Made by a program: the position numbers and the translations under genes
The notes under the pieces: generated by a model
What the model was told of the DNA's origin: nothing
What the model saw: the letters and a program-made list of their open reading frames with translations, nothing else
Databases searched by the model: none
In this document: positions 17,597 to 26,505 of the stretch, in pieces
Numbering within the stretch: the first letter of the stretch is position 1
Layout of the letters: the number at the start of each line of letters is the position of its first letter
Assembly (NCBI GenBank): GCA_000432435.1
Contig: HF993135.1
Span: 20,374-84,373, forward strand
Direction: 5' to 3'
Length of the DNA: 64,000 bases
Source of the DNA: Eubacterium sp. CAG:180
GTDB taxonomy: Bacteria > Bacillota > Clostridia > Oscillospirales > Acutalibacteraceae

Positions 17597-18454
17597 ATGA
17601 ATTTCGGTGAATTTCAGGAGAAAAAATCACGAGGCACTTTCGACTTTCCGATAGAGCTGCACCACGTTACAAAGGAGCACCCGCGTTATCAAATGCCGTT
17701 TCATTGGCACATGGATTACGAGCTTATCAGAGTTTTAAAGGGCAGTCTTGTACTGTCGCTCAACGAAGAAACTTTAAATCTTACCGAGAACAGCGGTATT
17801 GTGCTTGTGTGCGACGGGGTATTGCACGGCGGCATGCCCGTTGACTGCGTTTACGAATGTCTTGACTTCGATTTAAACGAATTCCTGCGCGGCTGCTCGG
17901 CAGGCAAAAAGGATATTGACGATGTGCAGAGTCACCGCATAATTCTCGACAATTTTTTTGCCGTTGACAGCGAAGAATATAAAACCGCAAACAGGCTGTT
18001 TGACACCTTTATAGAAGAGAAAAAGGGTTATGAATTTATAATACAGGGACTTTTGTTTGAGCTTATGGGGCAAATTCTCGGCAATCACCGTTATAAGATC
18101 AGCGACGACGAAACGTATAAAAGCCTCAAAAGGATACGGCAATTAAAAAGCTCCTTAAAAATTATCAGAGAGGAATATATGAACCAGCTCACTCTCGGTA
18201 ATCTCGCAGAAGCCGCCGATATGTCGCCCAAATATTTTTGCCGTTTCTTTTCCGAAATGACCGGCAAAACGCCTATCGAATACCTCAATTATTACAGAAT
18301 AGAATGTGCGGCAGAGCAGCTCTTGTACACAGACGACCTCGTTACGGATATTGCTCTCAACTGCGGATACAACGACCTGAGCTATTTTGTCAAAACATTT
18401 AAGAAGTACAAGGCTCAAACCCCAAAACAATTCAGAAAAAACAAACATACATAA
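17597..18454 (+). CDS. AraC-family transcriptional regulator (probable fucose operon regulator)
   Basis: A 285-residue protein with an N-terminal cupin-like sugar-binding domain (FHWHMDYELIRVLKGSLVLSL type, about 30-120) and a C-terminal pair of helix-turn-helix motifs (about 190-285), ending in the standard DLSYFVKTFKKYKAQTPKQFR. It is transcribed divergently from fucI, the usual arrangement for a local activator that responds to the pathway sugar. The effector (fucose, fuculose or its phosphate) is not readable from the sequence. Confidence 0.92.
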   Translation: MNFGEFQEKKSRGTFDFPIELHHVTKEHPRYQMPFHWHMDYELIRVLKGSLVLSLNEETLNLTENSGIVLVCDGVLHGGMPVDCVYECLDFDLNEFLRGCSAGKKDIDDVQSHRIILDNFFAVDSEEYKTANRLFDTFIEEKKGYEFIIQGLLFELMGQILGNHRYKISDDETYKSLKRIRQLKSSLKIIREEYMNQLTLGNLAEAADMSPKYFCRFFSEMTGKTPIEYLNYYRIECAAEQLLYTDDLVTDIALNCGYNDLSYFVKTFKKYKAQTPKQFRKNKHT

Positions 18455-18456
18455 AG

Positions 18457-18497
18457 AAAAATCCGCTTGCACCGAAAAAAGTGCCTGCGGATTTTTT
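18457..18497. terminator. Bidirectional terminator between araC and the alkyltransferase-like gene
   Basis: Arms AAAAATCCGC (18457-18466) and GCGGATTTTT (18487-18496), with Ts on the plus side and Ts on the minus side. The two genes converge here. Confidence 0.75.
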
Positions 18498-18501
18498 AAT
18501 T

Positions 18502-18804
18502 TCATACCATACCGTATTTTTTCAAATCGACTCTGCCGTTTTCGTCTACCTCGACGCCCTCGCTTTTAAGAAGCCGTATCTGCTCGTTTTCGCCGCCGAA
18601 CGCAAACGCCTTTGACACCTCGCCGAACCTGTTTACCACGCGGTAACAGCGCACATTTTCGGGGTCGGGATTTACGTGAAGAGCGTATCCGACTACGCGC
18701 GACCATCGCGGATTACCGGCGAGAAGCGCAATCTGACCGTAGGTTGCGACCCTGCCGTACGGTATTTTCTTTACCTGCTCATATATTTTATCAAAAGTAT
18801 TCAT
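18502..18804 (-). CDS. MGMT-family alkyltransferase-like protein with an altered active site
   Basis: A 100-residue protein with only the DNA-binding/active-site domain of O6-alkylguanine transferases. The helix-turn-helix (GRVATYGQIALLAGNPRWSRVVG) is intact. At the active site the canonical PCHRV reads RCYRVV: the acceptor Cys is kept but Pro and the catalytic-water His are replaced. It may be an alkyltransferase-like protein that flags lesions for excision repair, or a divergent enzyme. Ends 31 bases upstream of gerC's stop region on the same strand. Confidence 0.85.
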   Translation of the reverse strand: MNTFDKIYEQVKKIPYGRVATYGQIALLAGNPRWSRVVGYALHVNPDPENVRCYRVVNRFGEVSKAFAFGGENEQIRLLKSEGVEVDENGRVDLKKYGMV

Positions 18805-18835
18805 ATTTTAATTTTACCGTTGTTATTCCCCTCTG

Positions 18836-20017
18836 TCAACTGCTCGGAACCATATTTTCGTCTCCGGCGCGGCGAAGCTTCGCATTTACGGTTACGCTGT
18901 ACCCGGCCTTTTGCAAAACGCTTTTCCAGTTATCCGATTCAGCCCTATAATATTCGGCGTCGGCTCTTTTTACCCTCTTGTCAAATCCGAACGGGTCCTT
19001 ATTAAACTCGGTAAAGCACTTTTTTACGGTATCGTCAATATTTCTTCGGACGGCTTTTTCTAAGGCCGTTTTTATATTTTCCGCCACCTCCGGAGTGAAT
19101 GCTTCGTTCATAATTTTTGACGTCTCGGTACAATCTGCAACGCAATCGACAGAAATATCAAAGCTCGGGCATCCGTTTTTCACAGATGTTTTTATCTTGG
19201 TTTTTGACTTAGTCAGCAAAACGCCGACGCGCGTCCCGTCGTCAAGCACAGCCGTAAGAGAGCCGTTGTTAAAGTCATTACACAGCATCAAAAGTGCCGG
19301 AACATTGTCCTGCGGCAGAATGTTTTCCATCTTATCGCCGTTAAACAGCGCAGCTCCCCTAATCACGGGCTTGGCAGAATCCTTTCGTCCGTCCTCGCCA
19401 CCATCGTCGTCTTTTTCATTTTGTTCTATCGCGATTAACGGAAGAAATGCCGATGAGGTCTTGCCGGTAACGCCGTTCACGAACTGATAAAAAGCTCTCT
19501 CGGCGGTTACGGAATTATACTTTGACGAGGAAAGTACATTAGACAGCTCCTTTGCGGGAATGACGCGCTGCCCCATTTCGGCACGCAAGATCTGTCCCGC
19601 GGTATCTTCGGCAACAGCCGCATAGACGGTAGCGCGGTTATCGGAATTTCGCACGAAATAATCAAGAGCTTTGCCGACGCCGGCTTTTGCCGCTTCATTT
19701 CCGAAAATAATAACACGGTTCTGAGACATCATGGGGAGCTTGCCGAGCGTCTTTGAAATACTCTGAATTGCGGAGGATATATTTTGTGAGTCTATGGTCA
19801 TATTCTTCACTATATCGTCCGGAGTGCCGCCGTTATTCGGGTTGCTTGACTGGTCGGCGTTTAAAAACTGTACGGTCACTCGCACTCCGATATCGCAATA
19901 GTCTATTCCTATCGCCTCCACGATTATGCGGTTTTTAAGCTCAAGCTCTGTCGATGCGCATGAAGAAAATGTCAGCATCATAACAGCCGTTAATAAAAGT
20001 GCGGCGATTTTTTTCAT
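18836..20017 (-). CDS. gerC: Spore germinant receptor lipoprotein, Ger(x)C family
   Basis: A 393-residue protein with a signal peptide ending in the lipobox FSSC at about residue 19, followed by ELELKNRIIVEAIGIDY, the usual Ger(x)C opening (RxIVxAxGID). It is the C subunit of a GerA-type receptor in the spore inner membrane. Its start overlaps the stop of gerB by four bases. The operon order A-B-C is complete. Confidence 0.94.
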   Translation of the reverse strand: MKKIAALLLTAVMMLTFSSCASTELELKNRIIVEAIGIDYCDIGVRVTVQFLNADQSSNPNNGGTPDDIVKNMTIDSQNISSAIQSISKTLGKLPMMSQNRVIIFGNEAAKAGVGKALDYFVRNSDNRATVYAAVAEDTAGQILRAEMGQRVIPAKELSNVLSSSKYNSVTAERAFYQFVNGVTGKTSSAFLPLIAIEQNEKDDDGGEDGRKDSAKPVIRGAALFNGDKMENILPQDNVPALLMLCNDFNNGSLTAVLDDGTRVGVLLTKSKTKIKTSVKNGCPSFDISVDCVADCTETSKIMNEAFTPEVAENIKTALEKAVRRNIDDTVKKCFTEFNKDPFGFDKRVKRADAEYYRAESDNWKSVLQKAGYSVTVNAKLRRAGDENMVPSS

Positions 20018-21099
20018 ATATTGCGTTGTTCCTTTCTTCTAAATTTCCCGAGAGCGAACGTCAAAAGCGGAATAAATATCACAACAACATAAAACAGTAC
20101 GCTCCTTATATCGTTGCTTGTCGAAATCAAAAAGCCTGTAACATTTCTCGAAACAACAAACTGTAATATTACAGCAGCCGCTCCGAAAGCAAATATATAT
20201 ATTTTTTTATATTTCGCCGAAAATGAACGGCTTGCTATATATGACGACAAATAGAGCATAAAGCTGATTTTGATAAAAGCAGAGAGTATCCACACCCCCG
20301 TGAGTATTACGTCAATACGCTGAAAAACGCTGAATTCGGACAGCACGGCTATTGAATGTATCGGGAAAAGCTGGGTCATGGCATAATCTCCGAGTCCCGA
20401 AAAAGTGAAGAAAAACACAATTTCCAAAAACGCCGCAAGTACCGACATCCATATAAAAAAGCCTCTTTTTTTGTTTCCGCTGACTCTCGGAAAGAGCACC
20501 GCCATTGCGGCAGGCTCTATCGTTCTCACCGCCATGGTTTGTCCGGCGGATATCACACGTCCCGCTCCGTCGTAAAAAACGGGAGAAAAATTGTTCAAAT
20601 CAAGCTTTGACAGCATTGTCACAATTATAAACACAAATGATACGGAAAATACAAAAAGCGATATGGCCCCGGCTCTTCCGAGAGCCTCAAGCCCCAAGTA
20701 CGCGGAATAGCATGCAAGAAGTACCGAAAGAACCACGAACACCTTTGTATCAGACTCTCGAAAAATTACCGTACCCGAAAAAAGGTCAAGCCTCGAAAGC
20801 GTTGAAAAAGCGTAAAATAAGAAAAGCAATATATAAAAAACCGATATTATCTTTGAATAAAGCGGTGAAATCTCATACGCCATATCAAGCACACTGCGAT
20901 TATCGTTGCTCTTATATATCAGTGCCAGCGGCAAGCATGAAAAAAGCACCATTATCATCCCTATGACGCCGGCGATAAGATAATCGGAGGAATTGAGCCC
21001 CGCGTTATAAATCGGCGAATATGTGAGCACGGATATAAACCTTGATAAGAGCAGCAGAGAGAAAAACTGCCCGGAGCTTATTTTGGCTTTCAAATTCAT
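20014..21099 (-). CDS. gerB: Spore germinant receptor permease-like subunit, GerB family
   Basis: A 361-residue protein with about ten predicted membrane helices and the APC-superfamily fold of GerAB, the subunit that binds germinants. Its start (MNLKAKISSGQFF) is typical. It lies 3 bases after gerA and overlaps gerC. The germinant, often an amino acid, cannot be read from the sequence. Confidence 0.94.
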   Translation of the reverse strand: MNLKAKISSGQFFSLLLLSRFISVLTYSPIYNAGLNSSDYLIAGVIGMIMVLFSCLPLALIYKSNDNRSVLDMAYEISPLYSKIISVFYILLFLFYAFSTLSRLDLFSGTVIFRESDTKVFVVLSVLLACYSAYLGLEALGRAGAISLFVFSVSFVFIIVTMLSKLDLNNFSPVFYDGAGRVISAGQTMAVRTIEPAAMAVLFPRVSGNKKRGFFIWMSVLAAFLEIVFFFTFSGLGDYAMTQLFPIHSIAVLSEFSVFQRIDVILTGVWILSAFIKISFMLYLSSYIASRSFSAKYKKIYIFAFGAAAVILQFVVSRNVTGFLISTSNDIRSVLFYVVVIFIPLLTFALGKFRRKEQRNI

Positions 21100-21102
21100 A
21101 TA

Positions 21103-22608
21103 CTACCTCTTCATCTTATCGATATTGAGCTCACGCCTGCCGAGTCTGCGCCACCCGAATCTCAATATCGTGTCTCTTACGGAGCCCGGCGTAAACGGAG
21201 AAATCGACGAGGTATACGGTACCTTATATGGATTTATCGCGCAGATATTCACAAGCAAAACACCGAAGCCGAGAACTATGCCGTAAAAGCCGGTTATACC
21301 GCCTATTATCATAAACAAAAATCTCAACACCGAAACGGGCTGATACAGCTGTGATACAACAAACGAGCTGATTGCGGTCATGGCCACAACTATCAGCATC
21401 GGTGCGGCTATGAGCCCTGCCGTCACCGCGGCATCGCCGATTACAAGTGCTCCCACTATACTAACGGCGTGGCCGACGGCCTTTGGCATACGAAGCCCCG
21501 CTTCACGCATAACCTCGTATAAAAAGTGAATGAAGATAGCCTCTACCATAACGGGAAACGGCGTCATACTCTCCTGCACCGCCATATCATACAGCATTGA
21601 CGACGGCAAAACCTCCTGATGGAAGGTACATACCGCAACATAAATACCGGGAAAAAACACACTTATCAAAAAAGATATAAATTTCAGCGTCCTTATAAAC
21701 ACGGCATAATACGGACGGTAGTTATAGTCATCCATGGACTGGAAGTTTTCGACAAACAAATACGGTACAATCAGCGCAAACGGCGTACCGTCAACAAGCA
21801 GTACGACTCTCCCCTCCGCCATTTCAGCACAGGCAACATCCGGGCGTTCGGTGGTGCCGACGCCCGAAAAAAACGAGGTACTTTGTGAATCGAGAAACGG
21901 TGCAATGTAACCGCTGCCGAGTACCATATCGAGCTTTGCCTTTTTAAGACGCGCCTTAATATTGTCCACTGTCTCTTGTGACGCTCTGTCCGACATATAG
22001 CAGACGCAAATTCTCGTTTTGCTTGTTGTACCAACAGTCAGCGTTTCACATTTCATTATCGGCGAACGAACTCTGCGGCGTAAAAGCGCCGCATTATCCT
22101 TAAAGCTCTCCGTAAACCCCTCATGCGAGCCTCTCTCCTGCACCTCGGTCTTTGCATCATCAACGCTTCTTTTCGGAAAGCCCTGCACGCCGAATTCAAG
22201 GCAAAAATCAACTCCGTCGATAAAAAGAACTATAAGTCCCGACAATACATCGGTTATCGCTTCGTCCAAATCGTATGTCTGCGACTGGTCGGCTCCCGTG
22301 GTTATCCGGTCACGGATGTAATCAGCCTGCCTTGACGGCTCTTTCGGCATATTCGGCGCAAACAAAACAGGACCTATAACCTGCCATATCACCTGCATAT
22401 TATTGCACATACCGTCCGCCATAACAAAAAGTGCCTTGTTGCCCTTAAGCGATATTTCCTTATACAATATATCAAAGCTGTTTCCGAACCGACTCTTTAA
22501 ACAGATTGTATTCTCGGTGATGCTTTTCGACACGCGAGTTTTTTCGGCCGGCTCCGTAGCGACGGGGTCGGTTATTTTTTTTACTTCCTTTTTAAACCAC
22601 TTGCTCAT
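21103..22608 (-). CDS. gerA: Spore germinant receptor subunit, GerA family
   Basis: About 501 residues. A soluble N-terminal domain (about 1-290, with LDMVLGSGYIAPFLD and RPDVACAEMAEGRVVLLVDGTP) precedes four to six membrane helices, matching GerAA-type proteins. I use the ATG at 22608 behind GGTGAT; a GTG at 22617 is possible. The receptor starts germination in response to small molecules. The 79 bases to the divergent DUF421 gene must hold its forespore promoter, which I could not identify with confidence. Confidence 0.94.
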   Translation of the reverse strand: MSKWFKKEVKKITDPVATEPAEKTRVSKSITENTICLKSRFGNSFDILYKEISLKGNKALFVMADGMCNNMQVIWQVIGPVLFAPNMPKEPSRQADYIRDRITTGADQSQTYDLDEAITDVLSGLIVLFIDGVDFCLEFGVQGFPKRSVDDAKTEVQERGSHEGFTESFKDNAALLRRRVRSPIMKCETLTVGTTSKTRICVCYMSDRASQETVDNIKARLKKAKLDMVLGSGYIAPFLDSQSTSFFSGVGTTERPDVACAEMAEGRVVLLVDGTPFALIVPYLFVENFQSMDDYNYRPYYAVFIRTLKFISFLISVFFPGIYVAVCTFHQEVLPSSMLYDMAVQESMTPFPVMVEAIFIHFLYEVMREAGLRMPKAVGHAVSIVGALVIGDAAVTAGLIAAPMLIVVAMTAISSFVVSQLYQPVSVLRFLFMIIGGITGFYGIVLGFGVLLVNICAINPYKVPYTSSISPFTPGSVRDTILRFGWRRLGRRELNIDKMKR

Positions 22609-22687
22609 TTTTATCACCGTTTATGTTATTTCCGAAAGAAAAGTTTATATTCGGCAAATATGGGACAACATAAGTGTGGGTGAAATT

Positions 22688-23365
22688 ATGCTGATAACTC
22701 TGTTTCGCACTTTGATACTCTACATTCTGATAATTTTTACAATGCGTGTTCTCGGAAAACGTCAAATAGGAGAATTGCAGCCTGCCGAGCTTGTAATTAC
22801 CATACTTTTGTCTGAGATAATAGTAATACCGATGCAGGACACGGAAATTCCTCTCGTCAACACTCTTATACCTGTTTTTGTACTCTCCGGATTTGAAATG
22901 CTCGTATCCTTCATAGGTATGAAAAGCATTAAATTCCGCTCGGTAATGCAGGGCAATCCGGTTATTGTCATTCGCGACGGTAAGCTCAACGCCAAGAAGC
23001 TCAAGGAGCTTAGGTTTACAACAGACGACCTTGCGGAGGCACTGCGCAAAAAAGATATTTTTGATATATCGGAGGTACAATATGCCATAGTTGAGACGGA
23101 CGGCACGTTAAGCGTTCTGCTCAAAAAAGAAAATCAGCCCGCCACAAAGAGCGAGCTGAAAATAAATACTTCGAAAAGCTCTCTTCCGTGTATAGTCATA
23201 AGCGACGGAAGAATAATCAAAACCGATTTTGCCGAATGTAATACCGACAGCGACAAAATAAAAGCTATCCTAAAAGACAAGCATCTAAACGAAGAAGATG
23301 TAATGCTTATGACACTTGATAAGGACGGCAACATAAATATATTAAAAAAGGACAAGGAAAAATGA
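22688..23365 (+). CDS. DUF421 (YetF-like) membrane protein
   Basis: About 225 residues from the ATG at 22688 (MLITLFRTLILYILII). Three N-terminal membrane helices are followed by the DUF421 signature IMRVLGKRQIGELQPAEL-type motif and a soluble C-terminal part with KLNAKKLKELRFTTDDLAEALRKK. YetF-family proteins are common in spore formers; their role is poorly known. The open frame runs further upstream, but that part is antisense to gerA and hydrophobicity and homology start at 22688. It overlaps the next gene by four bases. Confidence 0.9.
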   Translation: MLITLFRTLILYILIIFTMRVLGKRQIGELQPAELVITILLSEIIVIPMQDTEIPLVNTLIPVFVLSGFEMLVSFIGMKSIKFRSVMQGNPVIVIRDGKLNAKKLKELRFTTDDLAEALRKKDIFDISEVQYAIVETDGTLSVLLKKENQPATKSELKINTSKSSLPCIVISDGRIIKTDFAECNTDSDKIKAILKDKHLNEEDVMLMTLDKDGNINILKKDKEK

Positions 23366-23742
23366 AAAGACTGATAATTGCCGTATGTATGCTCATTACG
23401 GGAATAGCGATTTCGATAGGCGGGTATGTAAATCTGAAAAGCATTTGCCGCAATATGAGCTGCTCGGTAAACGAGGTCATAAGAGCGGCGGAAAACGGTG
23501 ACGCCGACGAGACGAAAAGAAAATGCGACGATACGGAAAAAATGTGGGATAAAAAAAGTCCGCTGCTCGGCGTTTACACCAATCACAGCGAAATGGATGA
23601 GCTTATGATGCTTATGAAGCAGATACGACAGCTCAGTACAGATAAAGATTATGATGAGCTTATTGAAAAATGCCGCGAGAGCATTTACCGTTTCGAGCAC
23701 ATAGCAGAAACGGAAACGCCCTCGTTCGGAAATGTTTTTTAG
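23362..23742 (+). CDS. DUF4363-family protein
   Basis: A 126-residue protein with one N-terminal membrane helix (about residues 3-22) and a helical, charged C-terminal part (DEVIRAAENGDADETKRK type). It resembles DUF4363 proteins, which often follow DUF421 genes in spore-forming Clostridia. Its ATG overlaps the DUF421 stop (ATGA), so the two are coupled. Its 3' end overlaps the convergent ROK gene by four bases. Confidence 0.75.
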   Translation: MKRLIIAVCMLITGIAISIGGYVNLKSICRNMSCSVNEVIRAAENGDADETKRKCDDTEKMWDKKSPLLGVYTNHSEMDELMMLMKQIRQLSTDKDYDELIEKCRESIYRFEHIAETETPSFGNVF

Positions 23743-24644
23743 TTTTTCGGCAGCTTATCGAAATTTTTCTTGGCAAGATATGCCGCTCCGAGCATTCCTG
23801 CGCGATTTTTGAGCATGGCTTTTTTGATTTGCACGGTTTTAAAGCTTCTTATATCCTTTGAATGAATACGCTTATCAATCTCGGAGATTATATAATCCTC
23901 ATTCATAATACCGCCGCCGAGAATTATGACAGCCGGATTAAATATGAAAATGAGCGTAGACAAACCGCCCACTATTTCGTCTATCCAATTATCTATTATC
24001 GCTCTTATTGCAGTATTATGAAAATTTTGCGGCTCGAAAATTTCACGCCCCGTAAGCTCTTTTCCGGTGCCCTCCCTGACCATTCTGATAAGTGCCGATG
24101 TAGAAGCGTACATCTCATAGCAACCGTTATTTCCGCAATTACAGCGCAAACCGCCCGTATGTGTGACGATGTGCCCGAATTCGCCCGCTGAAAAATCATG
24201 GCCCGTGTAAAGCTTACCGCCGAGCCAAACCGCTCCGCCGACTCCCGTTCCGTAAGTCAGGCAAAGAAAGTCGTTTGAGCCTTTGCCGCTGCCGAACACA
24301 GCTTCAGCCGTCGCGGCGGAATTTACATCATTCTCAACAACAACCGGTATATCATATTTTTCAGTTATCATCTTTTTGATTTCGGTGCCCGTATAGTGGG
24401 GGATACTCTCGTTTGCGAAGATTATCCTGCCCTCTTCGGAATTCACCTGACCCGCGGTGCTGATTCCCACACAATCGACACCGCCGTAATATGTACCTAC
24501 GATGCTGAGTACCTTCAGCATAAGATGATCTCCGCCGAGTTTTGCCTCGGACGGTATTTCATAGAATTCACAGACATTAAAATTTTCGTCTGTAATACCG
24601 TATTTAATGGCTGTTCCGCCTATATCAATAGCTAAGATTTTCAT
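23739..24644 (-). CDS. nanK: ROK-family sugar kinase, probable N-acetylmannosamine kinase
   Basis: A 301-residue ROK protein. The ATP site DIGGTAIKYG is at residue 6, and the zinc motif CNCGNNGCYE with the upstream HIVTHTGG His is complete. It lacks an N-terminal helix-turn-helix, so it is a kinase and not a repressor. The position 17 bases after nanE and opposite nanA points to N-acetylmannosamine; glucose or fructose are alternatives for ROK kinases. Confidence 0.82.
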   Translation of the reverse strand: MKILAIDIGGTAIKYGITDENFNVCEFYEIPSEAKLGGDHLMLKVLSIVGTYYGGVDCVGISTAGQVNSEEGRIIFANESIPHYTGTEIKKMITEKYDIPVVVENDVNSAATAEAVFGSGKGSNDFLCLTYGTGVGGAVWLGGKLYTGHDFSAGEFGHIVTHTGGLRCNCGNNGCYEMYASTSALIRMVREGTGKELTGREIFEPQNFHNTAIRAIIDNWIDEIVGGLSTLIFIFNPAVIILGGGIMNEDYIISEIDKRIHSKDIRSFKTVQIKKAMLKNRAGMLGAAYLAKKNFDKLPKN

Positions 24645-24661
24645 TTTAACCCTTTCGCATT

Positions 24662-25360
24662 TTATTCTTCTAATGTCTTGAGGGCATTTACAAAACGTCT
24701 TGTAATATCTCTCGGCCTTGTTATGGCGGTACCGACAACTGCCGTATAAGCTCCGCTCTTATATGCGGCCTCAAGCTGCTCCGGTACCCAAATTCCGCCC
24801 TCGGCAACCACTCTTGCCCGAAGCTCCTTGCTGTATCGCTCTATTAAATCAAGTGCCGGAAGCGAATGCCCCTTTGTATACTCGGTATAGCCGCACATAG
24901 TTGTGCCCAAAAGATCGCAGCCGAGCTCCAAAGCTTTTTTCCCCTCTTCAAAGCATGATGTATCGGCCATAAAAAGCTGATTCGGATATTTACTGCGTAT
25001 ATTTTTAAAGAATTCTTCAAATGTTATATTACCCGGACGCATACGCTTTGTGGCGTCAACGGCAATTATATCGACGCCCGTTCGCACCAATTCGTCAACC
25101 TCTTTTTCGGTCGGAGTTATATAGACGTCGCTTCCCTCATAGTCTTTTTTTATTATTCCGATAATAGGCAAATCCACCTTTTTCTTAATTGCCTCTATAT
25201 CAACCGTAGTGTTGGCACGTATTCCTACGGCCCCGCCTTCTTTAGCCGCATACGCCATCATAGACATTATGTACGGGTCGCAGAGCGGTTCGGTGCTAAG
25301 CGCCTGACACGACACTATAAGACCGCCTTTTATTCTCTTCAAAACTTCCTCGTTAGTCAA
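24662..25360 (-). CDS. nanE: N-acetylmannosamine-6-phosphate 2-epimerase
   Basis: A 232-residue TIM-barrel protein of normal length. It shows GGLIVSCQAL, the IIGIIKKDY strand, the catalytic region IAVDATKRMRPG and a C-terminal VVAEGGIWVPEQ. It converts ManNAc-6-P to GlcNAc-6-P in sialic acid catabolism. It heads a minus-strand pair with the ROK kinase, divergent from nanA. Confidence 0.95.
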   Translation of the reverse strand: MTNEEVLKRIKGGLIVSCQALSTEPLCDPYIMSMMAYAAKEGGAVGIRANTTVDIEAIKKKVDLPIIGIIKKDYEGSDVYITPTEKEVDELVRTGVDIIAVDATKRMRPGNITFEEFFKNIRSKYPNQLFMADTSCFEEGKKALELGCDLLGTTMCGYTEYTKGHSLPALDLIERYSKELRARVVAEGGIWVPEQLEAAYKSGAYTAVVGTAITRPRDITRRFVNALKTLEE

Positions 25361-25396
25361 GTCTTTTCATCCTTTGTAAAATATCAAATTTACTAT

Positions 25397-25425
25397 ATTA
25401 TATTTCCGATTCATAAAAAATACAA
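25397..25425 (-). promoter_or_regulatory. SigA-type promoter for nanE-nanK
   Basis: The minus strand has TTGTAT (25425-25420), 17 bases, TATAAT (25402-25397). Confidence 0.65.
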
Positions 25426-25443
25426 TACAAAAACAAAAAAGCA

Positions 25444-25472
25444 TTGTTTTGATTGCGATACGGTAATATAAT
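25444..25472 (+). promoter_or_regulatory. SigA-type promoter for nanA
   Basis: TTGTTT (25444-25449), 17 bases, TATAAT (25467-25472). Inverted arms AAAAAGCATT (25436-25445) and AATGCTTTT (25480-25488) flank the promoter and could be an operator for a sialic acid repressor; no regulator gene is adjacent. Confidence 0.65.
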
Positions 25473-25506
25473 ATATAAAAATGCTTTTAGGAGTGATTAT
25501 AATACC

Positions 25507-26421
25507 ATGAAATACGATACTTCGATTTACAGAGGGGTTTTTTGCGCTTTAAACGCAATATACGACAAAAACGACAACATAAACACAGACGCGATAAAAG
25601 CCCTTGTGACAAAATACAAACAGCTGGGTGTAAACGGAATATATGCCTGCGGCTCCACCGGAGAAGGCTTTTTACTGAGCACCGAGGAGAGAATGCAGGT
25701 AGCAGAGGCTGTTAAAGAGGCCGCCGGAGACGATATGGCCGTTATTGTACACGTCGGAGCCGCGTCCACAAAGGAAGCGTGCATTTTGGCACGCCATGCC
25801 GAAAAAATAGGCGTTTCTGCCGTCTCGGCTGTTCCGAGCGTATATTACAGACTTTCGGAGGCTTCAATCGAAAAGCATTGGGACACAATAATGGACTCCA
25901 CGGAGCTTCCGTTCTTCATATACAATATCCCACAGCTTACCGGATATGATTTGTCTTTTGAGCTTTTTGAAAAAATGGCAAAGAAAGAAAAGGTTATAGG
26001 CATAAAAAACTCCTCGGAAAGCACCTGCCAGACGGAGAGATTCAGAAAAATCGCAGGCCCCGATTTTGTTATATTCAACGGTCCGGACGAGCAGCTGCTT
26101 GCCGGCAGGCTTATGGGCGCAACGGCAGGCATAGGCGGTACATACGGCACCATGCCGGAGCTTTATCTTGAGCTCACAAGGCTTATAGAAACCGGTGATA
26201 TAGAAAACGCAAGAAAAATGCAGACAAAAATAAACGACTGCATTTACGAGCTTTTGTCATTCGGCTCTCTGTACGGAGCGTGCAAAGCGGTTATGACTCT
26301 CAGGTACGGCATAGACTGCGGTATTCCGAGGCTTCCGATGCTTCCCGTAAGCAAGGACGACCCGAAAATCAAGGCTCTGGCCGAGAAAATCGACCGTCTT
26401 GTCGCCGAAATAAAAAAGTAA
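25507..26421 (+). CDS. nanA: N-acetylneuraminate lyase
   Basis: About 304 residues from the ATG at 25507, which has AGGAGTG before it. The dihydrodipicolinate synthase-type barrel has the carboxylate-binding CGSTGEGFLL and the Schiff-base lysine in GIKNSS. Lyases of this type cleave sialic acid to ManNAc and pyruvate. Divergent nanE and the ROK kinase support nanA over dapA. No sialidase or sialic acid transporter is next to it; the nearest candidate importer is the GPH symporter at 30269, which is unproven. Confidence 0.93.
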   Translation: MKYDTSIYRGVFCALNAIYDKNDNINTDAIKALVTKYKQLGVNGIYACGSTGEGFLLSTEERMQVAEAVKEAAGDDMAVIVHVGAASTKEACILARHAEKIGVSAVSAVPSVYYRLSEASIEKHWDTIMDSTELPFFIYNIPQLTGYDLSFELFEKMAKKEKVIGIKNSSESTCQTERFRKIAGPDFVIFNGPDEQLLAGRLMGATAGIGGTYGTMPELYLELTRLIETGDIENARKMQTKINDCIYELLSFGSLYGACKAVMTLRYGIDCGIPRLPMLPVSKDDPKIKALAEKIDRLVAEIKK

Positions 26422-26440
26422 GAAAAGATTAAAGCATAAA

Positions 26441-26475
26441 AAAGGACTGCAAGGAATTATACCTTGCAGTCCTTT
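26441..26475. terminator. Bidirectional terminator between nanA and the pseudokinase gene
   Basis: Perfect 14-base arms AAAGGACTGCAAGG and CCTTGCAGTCCTTT with a 7-base loop, and A/T tracts on both sides. Confidence 0.85.
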
Positions 26476-26505
26476 GGTTTTATTTAAGCCTCATATAGAT
26501 TTGTA

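Noticed and set aside
22403..22687. N-terminal extension of the DUF421 protein
   Set aside because: It is antisense to the gerA coding region; the family's own start, helices and a ribosome site begin at 22688.
22609..22687. SigG promoter for the gerA operon
   Set aside because: A TGAATA-like and CATA-like pair can be found, but the spacing is about 22 bases rather than 17-18.
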